This document shows, piece by piece, positions 35,256-45,165 of a DNA stretch of 64,000 nucleotides. Each line of letters starts with the position of its first letter. Within the stretch, counting starts at the first letter, position 1. Made by a program: the position numbers and the translations under genes. The stretch spans positions 342,583 to 406,582 of the forward strand of contig NZ_QMKP01000001.1 in the NCBI RefSeq assembly GCF_003287955.1, read 5' to 3'. Origin of the DNA: Arthrobacter sp. AQ5-06. GTDB taxonomy: Bacteria > Actinomycetota > Actinomycetes > Actinomycetales > Micrococcaceae. The notes beneath the pieces were generated by a model. The model was not told where the DNA came from, ran no database searches, and was given only the letters and a program-made list of their open reading frames with translations.

Positions 35256-37799
35256 GTGCGTATCCCACTTTCCTGGCTGCGTGAATTCGCGCAGGTACCG
35301 GCCGGAGCATCGGCCGAAGACGTCATGGCCGAACTCGTCAAGGTCGGCTTTGAAGAAGAAGCAGTCCACCGCCCCACGGACACCTTGCAGGGCCCCATCG
35401 TGGTGGGCCAGGTCCTGAGCATCGTCAAGGAACCCCAGACCAACGGCAAAACCATCAACTGGTGCCAGGTCCGGGTTGTCCCCGAAGGCCAGGAACAGAC
35501 CCTCGCCGGCGACGGCATCGACCCGTCCGGCGTGCAGGGGATCATCTGCGGCGCCCACAATTTCGTTGAGGGCGACAAGGTAGTGGTCACCCTTCCCGGA
35601 GCAGTCCTGCCCGGCGACTTCCGCATCTCCGCCCGGAACACCTACGGCCACCTGTCCGCCGGCATGATTGCTTCTGTCCGTGAGCTTGGCATCGGCGAGG
35701 ACCACGACGGCATCCTGGTGCTGTCCCGCATCGGGCTTGATCCGGAAATCGGCACGGACGCCATGGAACTGCTGGGCCTCTATGACCAGGCAGCCGAGAT
35801 CAACGTGACCCCGGACCGCGGCTACGCGTTCTCCATCCGTGGTGTGGCCCGTGAATACGCCCACGCCACCGGAACCTCCTTCACGGACCCCGCTACCAAG
35901 GTCCAGGCCCCGGCGGAACTTTCCGGCGGTTACGGCGTCAAGCTCAACGACGACGCGCCCATCTACGGCAAGCCCGGCTGCGACCGTATCGTGGCCCGCA
36001 CCGTCCGCGGCGTCGACGCCGCCAAGCCGACGCCCCCGTGGATGACCTCGCGGCTGCGGCTTGCCGGGATCCGCTCCATCTCCCTGCCAGTGGACATCTC
36101 CAACTACGTGATGGTCGAGCTTGGCCAGCCCACGCACTGCTACGACCTGGACAAACTGTCCGGCGACATCGTGGTCCGGCGCGCCGTGGTGGGAGAGAAG
36201 ATCACCACCCTGGATGGCAAAGAGCGCGCGCTCGACGTCGAGGACCTCCTCATCACCGATGGTTCCGGCCCGATCGGCATTGCCGGCGTGATGGGCGGCG
36301 CAGCCACCGAGGTGAGCAATTCGACGTCGAACGTCCTGGTGGAAGCGGCCCACTTCGACGAGGTGTCCATTGGCCGTTCCCGCCGCCGGCACAAGCTGCC
36401 GTCCGAGGCGTCCAAGCGCTTCGAGCGCGGCGTCGACTGGCACGTTGCGGACATCGCTGCCCATCGTGTTGTTGACCTCCTGGTGGAACTGGCCGGCGGG
36501 GTTGCTGACCAGGCGGGGACCGACGTCGGGACCGCGCCGGACGCGGTGACCATCGCGCTGCCGGCAGCCTTCGCCGCCCAGCGGATCGGCATCGACTTCA
36601 CCGAAGAACAGATCACCACCTCGCTGGTGGACCTCGGTGCCATGGTGGAAAAGAACAACAGCGGCTGGACCGTTACCGCCCCCAGCTGGCGCAACGACCT
36701 GGAAACCAAGGAAGACCTCTCCGAGGAAATCGCGCGGCTGGTGGGTTACGACAACATCCCCGCCACCCTTCCGGTGGCCCCTCCGGGACGTGGCCTGACC
36801 CGCGTGCAGCAGCAGCGCCGTCGGCTCATCCAGGCCCTGGCGGACGCCGGGCTGACCGAAGTCCTGGCCTACCCGTTCGTCTCCAAGGCCGCCAACGAGA
36901 CGTTCGGCGTCGCCGAGCAGGGTGCTGCCCGGAGCGCGGTCAAGCTGGCGAACCCGATCAGCGAGGAACACGGCTTCCTGCGCACGTCCATCCTCCCCGG
37001 GCTCATCGAGGTGGCCAAGCGGAACCACTCCCGCGGATTCCGCGACCTGGCGCTCTTCGAATCGGGCCTCGTTTTCCTGCCCGGCGGGACCGTCGGAACA
37101 CCGTCCATCCCGCCGCTGGGCGTCAAGCCCGCCGATGAGGTACTGGATGCACTGTACGACGGCGTTCCGGACCAGCCGCTGTACGTCGCCGCTGTCCTCA
37201 CGGGCCACGATTCACCAGCTGCCGCCAGCCACACGCCGCGCTTGTGGGACTGGTCCGACGCGCTGGATATTGCCCGGCTCGCCGGGGATGTCCTGGGCGT
37301 GGAGGTCGTTGTCAGCCAGGGTGCGCACCAGGCGTTCCACCCGGGCCGCGCCGCGCAGCTCTCGCTTCGGACCGGTGAAGTGGTGGGTTACGCCGGCGAG
37401 CTGCACCCGAAGCTCCTGGCCGCGCACGACATGCCGGCCCGTTCGGTGGCGCTGGAATTCAACGCGGATGCGCTGTTCGAGGCAGCCGCGGATGTGATTG
37501 TGGCCCGCCACATCTCCACGTTCCCGGTAGCCACCCAGGACGTTGCCTTGGTGGTACCGCAGGACATTCCCGCGGACCAGGTCCTCGAGGCGCTCCGCGA
37601 GGGCGCCGGCGAGCTGTTGGAGGACGTGGCGCTGTTCGACGTCTACGCCGGAAAGGGCATTGAAGAAGGCAAGAAATCGCTGGCCTTCGGCTTGCGTTTC
37701 CGGGCAACGGACCGGACGTTGACTGCCGATGAGGCCTCGGCTGCGCGCGAAAGCGCTGTTGCCCTGGCTGCAGAGCGCTTCGGCGCCGTGCAGCGCTAA
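35256..37799 (+). CDS. pheT: Phenylalanyl-tRNA synthetase beta subunit
   Basis: 847 residues from GTG 35256, 2 bases after the pheS stop. Order: N-terminal B1 domain starting RIPLSWLREFAQVPAG, a tRNA-binding (EMAP-like) OB domain (about 40-160), B3/B4 editing domains (HKLPSEASKRFERGVD), B5, catalytic-like core (SWRNDLETKEDLSEEIARLV) and C-terminal ferredoxin-like anticodon-binding domain (FPVATQDVALVVPQDI). The longer frame upstream overlaps pheS and is not used. Confidence 0.97.
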   Translation: MRIPLSWLREFAQVPAGASAEDVMAELVKVGFEEEAVHRPTDTLQGPIVVGQVLSIVKEPQTNGKTINWCQVRVVPEGQEQTLAGDGIDPSGVQGIICGAHNFVEGDKVVVTLPGAVLPGDFRISARNTYGHLSAGMIASVRELGIGEDHDGILVLSRIGLDPEIGTDAMELLGLYDQAAEINVTPDRGYAFSIRGVAREYAHATGTSFTDPATKVQAPAELSGGYGVKLNDDAPIYGKPGCDRIVARTVRGVDAAKPTPPWMTSRLRLAGIRSISLPVDISNYVMVELGQPTHCYDLDKLSGDIVVRRAVVGEKITTLDGKERALDVEDLLITDGSGPIGIAGVMGGAATEVSNSTSNVLVEAAHFDEVSIGRSRRRHKLPSEASKRFERGVDWHVADIAAHRVVDLLVELAGGVADQAGTDVGTAPDAVTIALPAAFAAQRIGIDFTEEQITTSLVDLGAMVEKNNSGWTVTAPSWRNDLETKEDLSEEIARLVGYDNIPATLPVAPPGRGLTRVQQQRRRLIQALADAGLTEVLAYPFVSKAANETFGVAEQGAARSAVKLANPISEEHGFLRTSILPGLIEVAKRNHSRGFRDLALFESGLVFLPGGTVGTPSIPPLGVKPADEVLDALYDGVPDQPLYVAAVLTGHDSPAAASHTPRLWDWSDALDIARLAGDVLGVEVVVSQGAHQAFHPGRAAQLSLRTGEVVGYAGELHPKLLAAHDMPARSVALEFNADALFEAAADVIVARHISTFPVATQDVALVVPQDIPADQVLEALREGAGELLEDVALFDVYAGKGIEEGKKSLAFGLRFRATDRTLTADEASAARESAVALAAERFGAVQR

Positions 37800-37811
37800 G
37801 CGCGGATCCGG

Positions 37812-38522
37812 ATGGCAAGGCCGGGGGCGCCAGAGATGGCGGAGCCGGTGGCGCCAGTGCCAGTCCTGCGTTCCTGCCCTCCCGGATTGCTGGGAGGGCA
37901 GGACACGACGGCGGGCGGCCAGCCGGTAGTGCTGGAGCCTGCAGAGCTGGCGCGCGCCGACGCCTTGGCGCCCGGCCCGCGGGCCGTTTTTGTGGCTGGC
38001 CGGCGTGCCCTGCGAACGTTCGCAGCAGAACTGCTGGACGTCCCGGCGTCGGACTTCACCACGCACTTCCGCTGTCCCCGGTGCGGCGCCGGCCCGGAGC
38101 TGTCGCACGGCAGGCCCGGGTACAGGCTCAGGGGAGAACCGGTGCCGCTCGCGCTGAGCCTGTCCCGGAGTTCCGGGTGGATCCTGTTGGGCGCAGTGGT
38201 GGATCCACCTGCAGGAGTCACGATGGGCGTGGACCTGGCTGACCCGTCCGGCATGGCCTTTGAAGGGTTCGACGGCGTGGCCCTGACCGCCGCCGAGCGC
38301 GCGGCCCTCGCCGGGCTGGCAGGGCCTCAGCTGCTGCAGGAGCGGGCACGGCTCTGGGCGCGCAAAGAAGCCTGGCTCAAGATGACGGGCGACGGCCTCA
38401 CTACCGCCCCGGACACCCTCGATGTTCTGTACCGCCCTGAAATCCGGGACCTGGCCGCCGGAGAGGCGGGCCTCCCGCTCAACTTTCGCGCCGCCGTCGC
38501 GGTTTCGCGCACCGGCAGCTAG
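37812..38522 (+). CDS. 4'-phosphopantetheinyl transferase (Sfp type)
   Basis: 236 residues. Attaches phosphopantetheine from CoA to carrier-domain serines. Mg2+/CoA motifs are MGVDLADPSG (about 138-147) and LWARKEAWLKMTGDGL (about 178-193), the latter the WxxKEA signature of the Sfp family. ATG 37812 is 13 bases after pheT; ATG 37836 is an alternative. It is convergent with the M1 peptidase and Pls-like genes, and the carrier domain of that synthetase needs such activation, so it may serve it. A role for other carrier proteins is equally possible. Confidence 0.85.
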   Translation: MARPGAPEMAEPVAPVPVLRSCPPGLLGGQDTTAGGQPVVLEPAELARADALAPGPRAVFVAGRRALRTFAAELLDVPASDFTTHFRCPRCGAGPELSHGRPGYRLRGEPVPLALSLSRSSGWILLGAVVDPPAGVTMGVDLADPSGMAFEGFDGVALTAAERAALAGLAGPQLLQERARLWARKEAWLKMTGDGLTTAPDTLDVLYRPEIRDLAAGEAGLPLNFRAAVAVSRTGS

Positions 38523-38537
38523 CTGCGCACCCGCCCG

Positions 38538-39917
38538 TCAGCGCACAGGCAGCGGCGGAAGGGCTGCCTCGAGCAGCCACGGGTGCAGCAGCGCCTCGGT
38601 GTCCAGGCCGGTGGCCCGGTCCGCGGCGAGGATAAACGCCGCAGTGGACACCGAACTGTGACGGTGGGCATCCGTCCAGTCGTGCAACAGCGCAAAAAAT
38701 GCCAAGTCGCCGCAACGGATCCGCAGGGCATGCAGGGCCAGGGCTCCGCGCTTGTAGACGCGGTCATCAAACATAAGCTCCGGCCCGGGGTCGCCCACGA
38801 TGATGTCTTGGCTGCCGGCGGCCAGCTTCCGCCAGGCTGCGGCGGCCCGGTCCGCGACGGGCAGGACGCCCGCTTCCTCGGACCAGATCCACTCCGCGTA
38901 GCAGGCAAAGCCCTCGTGGAGCCAGATGTCCGCCCAGGATGCGGCAGTGAGGGAGTTCCCGAACCACTGGTGCGCGAGCTCGTGGGCGATGAGCCGCTGG
39001 GACTCCCACTCCTGCGTCAGGTGGTTCCGGCCCAGAATGGAAAGCGTCTGCGCCTCAAGTGGTATTTCCAGCTCGTCTTCGGTCACCACCACGGAATATT
39101 CCGGGAAGGGGTAGGGCCCGAAGCAGTTGGCAAAGGTGCGCATCATCTCCGGCTGCCTCGCCAGGCCTTCGCGGGCCGCGTCGAACAAAAGCGCCGGGAC
39201 GGCGGCGAACTGCGGAACCTGCCCGTCCACGGGGAAGGGATTCAGGGTGAGGAACTCATACCGGCCGATCTGGACCGTGGCAAGGTAGGTGGCCATGGGC
39301 TCCGCTTGCTCGTAGACCCAGGTCTCGCGGCTGGCCCTGCTGGTGTGGGAGATCAGCGTGCCGTTACACACGGCCCGGTAATTGGCGTCGGTGGTCACGC
39401 TGATCCGGTAGCTGGCCTTGTCACCGGGGTGGTCGTTGCACGGGAACCATGAGGCGGCACCGTTGGGCTGGCCAGCCACGAGGACGCCGTCGGTGAGTTC
39501 CTCCCAGCCGACCTCGCCCCAGAACCCGCGCCGGGGAGCAGGGTTGCCTTCGTAGCGGATGTCCAGGGTAAATTCCTCGCCCGCCGGCAGTGCGGCCTCG
39601 GGCACAATGACTAATTGCCCTGCGCGCTGGCTGAACTTTTTTACCCGGCGCCCGCTGAGCTGGATCTTCGTGGCCCGGAGCCCGACCAGGTCCAGCACAA
39701 GGGCCGCCGTCGCGTACTGGGTGACGGCGTTCAGGACCGCGCGCCCGCTCAGGCGGTTGCTGCTGAGCTTGTAGTCAAGGTCCAGTTCGTAGCGGCTGAC
39801 TTTGTACGCGTTCGTGCCATGGCCCGGCATGTAGGGATCAGGTGCTGAAGCATCCTGCTCCGACGTGCGGGCAGGGCCGGTACTCGCGGCCGTCGGGCTC
39901 GGTGCGGGGGAACTCAT
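38538..39917 (-). CDS. M1-family metallopeptidase
   Basis: 459 residues from the ATG at 39917; the longer frame runs into the synthetase gene. Zinc site: H312, E313, H316 in LIAHELAHQWFG and E335 in LHEGFACYAEW. The exopeptidase motif corresponding to GAMEN is IPLEAQT. The M1 N-terminal beta domain (about 30-200) is present but the long C-terminal domain of aminopeptidase N is missing. No signal peptide is evident. It lies 50 bases downstream of the Pls-like gene on the same strand. In epsilon-polylysine producers a zinc aminopeptidase degrades the polymer, so a polymer-trimming or immunity role is inferred. Confidence 0.9.
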   Translation of the reverse strand: MSSPAPSPTAASTGPARTSEQDASAPDPYMPGHGTNAYKVSRYELDLDYKLSSNRLSGRAVLNAVTQYATAALVLDLVGLRATKIQLSGRRVKKFSQRAGQLVIVPEAALPAGEEFTLDIRYEGNPAPRRGFWGEVGWEELTDGVLVAGQPNGAASWFPCNDHPGDKASYRISVTTDANYRAVCNGTLISHTSRASRETWVYEQAEPMATYLATVQIGRYEFLTLNPFPVDGQVPQFAAVPALLFDAAREGLARQPEMMRTFANCFGPYPFPEYSVVVTEDELEIPLEAQTLSILGRNHLTQEWESQRLIAHELAHQWFGNSLTAASWADIWLHEGFACYAEWIWSEEAGVLPVADRAAAAWRKLAAGSQDIIVGDPGPELMFDDRVYKRGALALHALRIRCGDLAFFALLHDWTDAHRHSSVSTAAFILAADRATGLDTEALLHPWLLEAALPPLPVR

Positions 39918-39967
39918 AAGAAGGTTTTTCCGATCAGCGTAGGGCGGCAGGGCAGCTGGTGCGGGGG

Positions 39968-42900
39968 CTACCGTGGTTTGGGAGCGGACGCTGCGGGACC
40001 GCTCCAGGGGCTCACCGGATTGCCCATCCAATAGGTCGCGGCTGGAACCGATTCGCCCCTCATCACGAGCGACGCCGGTCCTACCGTTCCACCGCTGCCG
40101 ATGCTCGCCTGCGGCAGGATGACACCGTGAGGCCCCATGGTTGCTCCGTCTTCGAGGGTAACAGTGTCCAGGCTCATGACGCGGTCGTGGAACAGGTGCG
40201 TCTGGACCACGCAGCCTCTGTTGACGGTGGAGTTCCGCCCGAGGGATACGAGGTCAGCTTCGGGGAGCCAATAGCTTTCGCACCACGTTCCGCGGCCGAT
40301 CCGTGCGCCGAGCGCCCGGAGCCACCAGACCAGGGCCGGCGTGCCCGTTGCTGCGCGGGCGAACCAGGGGGCGCTGACCATTTCGATAAACGTGTCCACC
40401 ACCTCGTTGCGCCAGATGAAGGAGCTCCAGAGCGGGTGCTCGCCGGCACGGATCCGTCCCACGAGGACCCATTTGGCGACGACGGCGCTGCCCGCGGCCA
40501 CCGCGCCCGCCAGTAGCATAACGACGCCGCCCAGGGCCGCGGCAATTCCGTAGTTGTACGCGGCGGCCAGCCAGTCGAAGGCAAGCATCACGGCGGCCGC
40601 GATGGAGACCGTGGTCATGACGGGAACGACGCGGCCCAGTTCCCAGAGGCCGCGGGCAATCTTGAGCCGCAGCGGCGGCTGGAAGGTGCGCGTGTCATCC
40701 GAAGCGATGGCGGTGCGCCGGAGCCGCACAGGCGGGCTGCCCAGCCACGACGTCCCAGGCTTGGCCTTGGCCGGGGTGGCCGACAGGACGGCGACGAGTG
40801 AGTTCTTGGGGACGTTCCGGCCGGCAGCGGTCATGCCGGAGTTGCCCAGGAAGGAGCGCTTGCCGATCTTCGCGGGCGCAATCCGCAGCCACCCGCCGTC
40901 GAGCTCGTAGGAGGCCACCATGGTGTCGTCGGCCAGGAAGGCGCCCTCGCCCACGGTGGTCATCTTGGGGATGAGCAGGACCGTGGAGGCTTCGACGTTC
41001 TTACCGATCTTGGCGCCGAGGAGGCGCAGCCAGACCGGAGTGAAAAGGCTGGCGTAGATCGGGAAGAGCAGGTCGCGGGCCAGATCCAGTACACGTTCCG
41101 TGGCCCAGACCTGCCAGCCGATCCGGCTGCGGACGCGGTAGTAGCCCTCCGCCAGGCCTATGCCGAGCAACCGGGTACTACCCAAAATGAGCAGCAGGTT
41201 GACGACGAACCACACGAGGGCCGCGGGTGCGAGGGCGAGCAGGAGCCGCGGGACAGCGGCGGAGAGCGATTCACTGCCCCGGATAAAGCCAAAGACCACC
41301 AGTGCCGCGGCGGCGGCGGAGACGTAAGGGATCAGGGCCAGCACGGCCGAAGCCACGGCGAATCCGGCGAACCAGAGCCGGCCAATCAGCCGATGTTCTA
41401 CGGGAGTGTCCGGCAGCGAGTGCTTCGCCTTGCCCCGACGCTCGGCCGGGGACCCGGCAACGTGGTGGCCGGCCTTCACCTTGCCGAGGACGGCCGAGCC
41501 CGGCTCCACCTGGGCTCCGGCGCCGATGGAAGCGCCGGGCATCAGCGTGCTGCGCGCCCCGACGCTGGCTCCTGCCCCGATGTGGACGGCCCCGATGTGG
41601 ACGATGTCCCCGTCGACCCACCAACCGGAAAGATCCACCTCAGGCTCGACGTTGGAGCCACTGCCGAGGGAAAGCAGCCCGGTGACCGGCGGCAGCGAGT
41701 GCAGTTGGACGTTGTTGCCGATCTTGGCGCCCAACGCCCGGGCGTAGTACGGCACCCAGGGTGCGCTGGCGAGGCTGATGGCGCCGGCGAGGTCCTGGAT
41801 CTGTTCGGCCAGCCAGAGGCGTAGGTGCACGCGCCCGGAGCGCGGGTACGTTCCAGGCCCCACCTTCCGGAGCAGGATCCGGGCCGCGGCCACGGAAATC
41901 AGCATCCGGCCGGCCGGAGAGAGGAATACGAGCCAGGACGCGGCCACCCACCACCAGGAAACGGTGGGGGCCGCGCTGAAGCCGGCCAAGGCGGCCAGCA
42001 CGTTGTTAGTCGCCATGAGGTAGGTCAGCCAGCGCATCCCCACCAGGATGTGCAAGGGAATGCCCATCAGCGTCTGAAAGACCTGGGACTTGAACGCGGT
42101 GGGGCGCACAGTCCTGGACGGCGCCGGTCCGGCGGCCACTCCGCCGGGAAGCGTCTGGCGGGCCGCATCAATCAGGGCCCCGATCCTGGGCGTGGCATAG
42201 ATGTCGGCGACCGTGATGGTCGGGTACCGGCCCCTGAGGGCGGAGACCAGTTGGGCAGCGGATAGGGAGCCGCCGCCGTGGGCGAAGAAGTCGGCGTTGA
42301 GGCTTGTTACGGGGCTACCCAGGATGGCAGTCCACCGTTCGGCCACCCAGGCGGCATCTTCCGGCAGGTTCAACGGGGCAGCGTCAGCCTCCGCCGCGCC
42401 GGTCCCGGTCAGCGGCCAGGGCAGGGCATGACGGTCCACCTTGCCGCTGGTTTTCGTAGGCAGGGAGTCGACGACGGTCAGCAGTGGAATGAGGGGCGCG
42501 GGGAGACTCGTCGCCAGGAGTTCGCGGGCTGCGACCAGATCCAGGTCCGCATCAGCGGCGGCCAAATATCCCACCAGGATCTGGTTGCCCGCCGCGGTTG
42601 TCCGTACGGCCGCCGCAGCTCCGGCAACGTGGGGGAGGGCCTGCAGGGCGGAGTCAATTTCGCCCAGTTCGATCCGGCGTCCACCGAGCTTGACCTGTTC
42701 GTCGGCGCGGCCGATAAAGATCAGTCCGACGGCTTCGTAGCGGACCAGGTCGCCGGAACGGTACGCGCGCTGCCAGCCGAAGGACGGCATGGGCGCGTAC
42801 TTCTCCCGGTCCTTGTCCGGGTCAAGGTAACGGGCCAGTCCGACGCCGCCGATGATCAGTTCGCCGATGTCCCCTTCGCCGACGGGCAGTCCTTCAGCGT

Positions 42901-43942
42901 CCACCACGGCCAGGTCCCAGCCGTCCAGCGGTAGTCCGATCCGGACCGGACCGGGACCACCCAGAGGGGCCGCGCAGGCCACTACCGTGGCCTCCGTGGG
43001 GCCGTAGGTGTTCCAGACTTCACGGCCCGGGACGGCAAGCCGCTCTGCGAGCTCGGGCGGGCAGGCTTCACCGCCGAAAATCAGGAGCCGGACACTCTCC
43101 AGGGACTCGGCCGGCCAGAGGGCAGCAAGGGTAGGGACAGTGGACACTGCGGTGATGCCGTGGCTGATGAGCCACGGGCCGAGGTCCGTTCCCGTCCTGA
43201 CCAGGGTACGCGGCGCGGGCACCAGGCAGGCGCCGTGACGCCAGGCAAGCCACATTTCCTCGCACGAGGCGTCAAAGGCGACGGAAAGCCCTGCCAGCAC
43301 CCTGTCCTGCGGGCCGAGGGGTTCCTCCTGCAGGAAGATCCGGGCTTCGGCGTCAACAAAGGCAGCGGCGGAGCGGTGCTGGACGGCGACGCCCTTGGGC
43401 GTGCCGGTGGATCCGGACGTGAAGATCACCCAGGCGTCATCGCCGGGCCTGGCAGAACGGCGCTCGACAGAACGGTGTTCAGCGCCACGGCGGTCTACGG
43501 TGGGCTGGGAGGCCGGCACAATGACCGCGTCCCCATGGGTGAGGACTGCGGCCACTCCTGCCTCACCGAAGACCAGACGTGCACGCTCCTCGGGGTCGTC
43601 GGCGTCCACTGGCACGTAGGCTGCGCCGATGTGCAGGATGGCGAGAATCGAGATGTAGAGCTCGTTGGTCCCGGACGGAATCCGTACACCGACCCTGTCC
43701 CCGGCGCCCAGCCCGGCGGCATGGAGCTCCCGTCCTTTGGCCCGGACTGCGGCCATCAGTTCGGCGTAGCTCAGGGAACGCCGGCCGTCGTCGAGCGCCG
43801 ACGCCTCCGGGAAACGGGTGGCCGATTCCTCCAGGATGGCCGTCAGGGTCCGCTCGGCCGGAGCCAGGGGCGAACCGGCCAGCTGGGGGCGGTACAAGAC
43901 ATCCGGCAGGGATGCGACGACGTTCGACGGATGCTCACTCAC
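39968..43942 (-). CDS. Pls/PosA-type single-module non-ribosomal peptide synthetase
   Basis: About 1,324 residues from GTG 43942 (CACAAT 6 nt upstream); a TTG at 43963 would add 7. Numbering from the TTG: adenylation domain 40-520 with FTSGSTGTPKG at 181, WNTYGPTEATV at 318 and SGKVDRHALP near 506; carrier domain 540-605 with the phosphopantetheine Ser566 in AHGGGSLSAAQ; then six membrane segments in three pairs (about 632-695, 860-930, 1112-1170) alternating with three hexapeptide-repeat (LbH) domains (735-835, 970-1060, 1210-1315). This A-T-TM6-C1-C2-C3 plan and length match epsilon-poly-L-lysine synthetase (about 1,319 residues). There is no condensation or thioesterase domain. Manual alignment to PheA gives the pocket D231, A232, E235, S274, I295, G297, T319, V327, V328; the acidic E235 suits a basic amino acid. 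Substrate unproven. Confidence 0.9.
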   Translation of the reverse strand: MSEHPSNVVASLPDVLYRPQLAGSPLAPAERTLTAILEESATRFPEASALDDGRRSLSYAELMAAVRAKGRELHAAGLGAGDRVGVRIPSGTNELYISILAILHIGAAYVPVDADDPEERARLVFGEAGVAAVLTHGDAVIVPASQPTVDRRGAEHRSVERRSARPGDDAWVIFTSGSTGTPKGVAVQHRSAAAFVDAEARIFLQEEPLGPQDRVLAGLSVAFDASCEEMWLAWRHGACLVPAPRTLVRTGTDLGPWLISHGITAVSTVPTLAALWPAESLESVRLLIFGGEACPPELAERLAVPGREVWNTYGPTEATVVACAAPLGGPGPVRIGLPLDGWDLAVVDAEGLPVGEGDIGELIIGGVGLARYLDPDKDREKYAPMPSFGWQRAYRSGDLVRYEAVGLIFIGRADEQVKLGGRRIELGEIDSALQALPHVAGAAAAVRTTAAGNQILVGYLAAADADLDLVAARELLATSLPAPLIPLLTVVDSLPTKTSGKVDRHALPWPLTGTGAAEADAAPLNLPEDAAWVAERWTAILGSPVTSLNADFFAHGGGSLSAAQLVSALRGRYPTITVADIYATPRIGALIDAARQTLPGGVAAGPAPSRTVRPTAFKSQVFQTLMGIPLHILVGMRWLTYLMATNNVLAALAGFSAAPTVSWWWVAASWLVFLSPAGRMLISVAAARILLRKVGPGTYPRSGRVHLRLWLAEQIQDLAGAISLASAPWVPYYARALGAKIGNNVQLHSLPPVTGLLSLGSGSNVEPEVDLSGWWVDGDIVHIGAVHIGAGASVGARSTLMPGASIGAGAQVEPGSAVLGKVKAGHHVAGSPAERRGKAKHSLPDTPVEHRLIGRLWFAGFAVASAVLALIPYVSAAAAALVVFGFIRGSESLSAAVPRLLLALAPAALVWFVVNLLLILGSTRLLGIGLAEGYYRVRSRIGWQVWATERVLDLARDLLFPIYASLFTPVWLRLLGAKIGKNVEASTVLLIPKMTTVGEGAFLADDTMVASYELDGGWLRIAPAKIGKRSFLGNSGMTAAGRNVPKNSLVAVLSATPAKAKPGTSWLGSPPVRLRRTAIASDDTRTFQPPLRLKIARGLWELGRVVPVMTTVSIAAAVMLAFDWLAAAYNYGIAAALGGVVMLLAGAVAAGSAVVAKWVLVGRIRAGEHPLWSSFIWRNEVVDTFIEMVSAPWFARAATGTPALVWWLRALGARIGRGTWCESYWLPEADLVSLGRNSTVNRGCVVQTHLFHDRVMSLDTVTLEDGATMGPHGVILPQASIGSGGTVGPASLVMRGESVPAATYWMGNPVSPWSGPAASAPKPR

Positions 43943-44030
43943 GGTCGGATTGTGCCCGGGCAAGGTGAACGGAAGGTGTCCGAGATTGGTTGAAGGTTCA
44001 TTTTCCGTTTATCCGGATCCCATGAATATT

Positions 44031-44993
44031 TCAGGGAACCAGGAGGACCTTGCCCGTGGTGCGCCGGCCCTCGAGGTCCTCGTGGGCCTGCCGCGCCTCG
44101 GCCAGGGGATAGGTGGCACCGATCCGTACCTTCAGGCTTCCGTCGGCTACGGCCCCAAAGACCTCGCTGGAGCGCCACCGCCGTTCCTGCGGGTTGGCGA
44201 GGAAATGCGCCAATGTCGGCCGCGTCAGCGACAGCGAGCCGCCCGCGTTGAGCCGCTGCGGATCCACCGGCGGCACCGCCCCGGAGGCAGCCCCGAACAG
44301 GACGAGGAAGCCGCGGGTGCGAAGGCTGGCAAGCGAGCCATCGAACGTATCTTTCCCGACGCCGTCGTAGACCACCTGGACGCCGGCACCGTCGGTAAGG
44401 TCGCGGACTGCTTCTGCGAATCCTTCATAGCGGAGCACAACGTCGGCGCCGGCTCCCTTGGCCAGTGCTTCCTTCTCGTCGGTGGATACCGTGGTGATAA
44501 CCCGGGCTCCGCGGGCCTTCAGGAGCTGGGTGATCAGCAGTCCTACGCCGCCTGCGCCCGCATGGACCAGCACTGTGTGGCCGGGCTCCACCTTGAAAGA
44601 TGAATTAATCAGATAATGGGCGGTCATGCCCTGGAGGGGCAACGCCGCCGCCGTCAGAAGGTCCACGCCATCCGGCACGGGGAGCGCTTTCGCAACGTCC
44701 AGCAAGGTGTAGGCGGCGTAGCACTTAGTGCCCTCGGCCGTGGCCACCCGGCTGCCTACGGTAAAACCCTCAACGCCCTCGCCAATTTCCTCGACAACGC
44801 CCGCTGCTTCCGCGCCCGGTGTGAAGGGATAGGCAACCTTGTACATGCCGCCGCGCTGGTAGGTGTCAATGAAATTGACGCCCGTGGCCGCCACTTTGAT
44901 GAGCAACTGGCCAGGGCCCGGCGTCGGACGGTCCACCTCGGCAAGCTCGAGGACTTCCGGACCTCCGGGCTGGCGGGCAACGATGGCATGCAT
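44031..44993 (-). CDS. NADPH:quinone oxidoreductase, zinc-free MDR family
   Basis: 320 residues. MHAIVARQPGGPEVLELAEV at the start, GVNFIDTYQRGGMY, the Rossmann motif LVHAGAGGVGLLITQLLKAR near 145, and GAAPSGAVPP-like FGAASGAVPPVDP. Zinc-ligand cysteines of alcohol dehydrogenases are absent. These QorA-type enzymes reduce quinones with NADPH and protect against oxidative cycling. ATG 44993 has AGGAG 7 nt upstream. It does not seem linked to the Pls-type gene beyond proximity. Confidence 0.93.
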   Translation of the reverse strand: MHAIVARQPGGPEVLELAEVDRPTPGPGQLLIKVAATGVNFIDTYQRGGMYKVAYPFTPGAEAAGVVEEIGEGVEGFTVGSRVATAEGTKCYAAYTLLDVAKALPVPDGVDLLTAAALPLQGMTAHYLINSSFKVEPGHTVLVHAGAGGVGLLITQLLKARGARVITTVSTDEKEALAKGAGADVVLRYEGFAEAVRDLTDGAGVQVVYDGVGKDTFDGSLASLRTRGFLVLFGAASGAVPPVDPQRLNAGGSLSLTRPTLAHFLANPQERRWRSSEVFGAVADGSLKVRIGATYPLAEARQAHEDLEGRRTTGKVLLVP

Positions 44994-45165
44994 AAAGGGT
45001 CTCCTCTCCGGGCGGGAATTCCCGCGGCCGGTGTCTCTGACCATCCTAGGGATACCGCTACCGACGAGGAAGCGACGGCCGGTTGCCGGCCGTCGCTTCA
45101 GGTCACGTGGGGGAAAGAATCATGCTGGCGAGCCCGCGTGGGGCGCCTGGTTCCAGCAGCGTGTG

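Noticed and set aside
38024..38037. TGCGAACGTTCGCA palindrome resembling an SOS box
   Set aside because: Half-sites are adjacent without the N4 spacer and the site is inside the phosphopantetheinyl transferase coding region.
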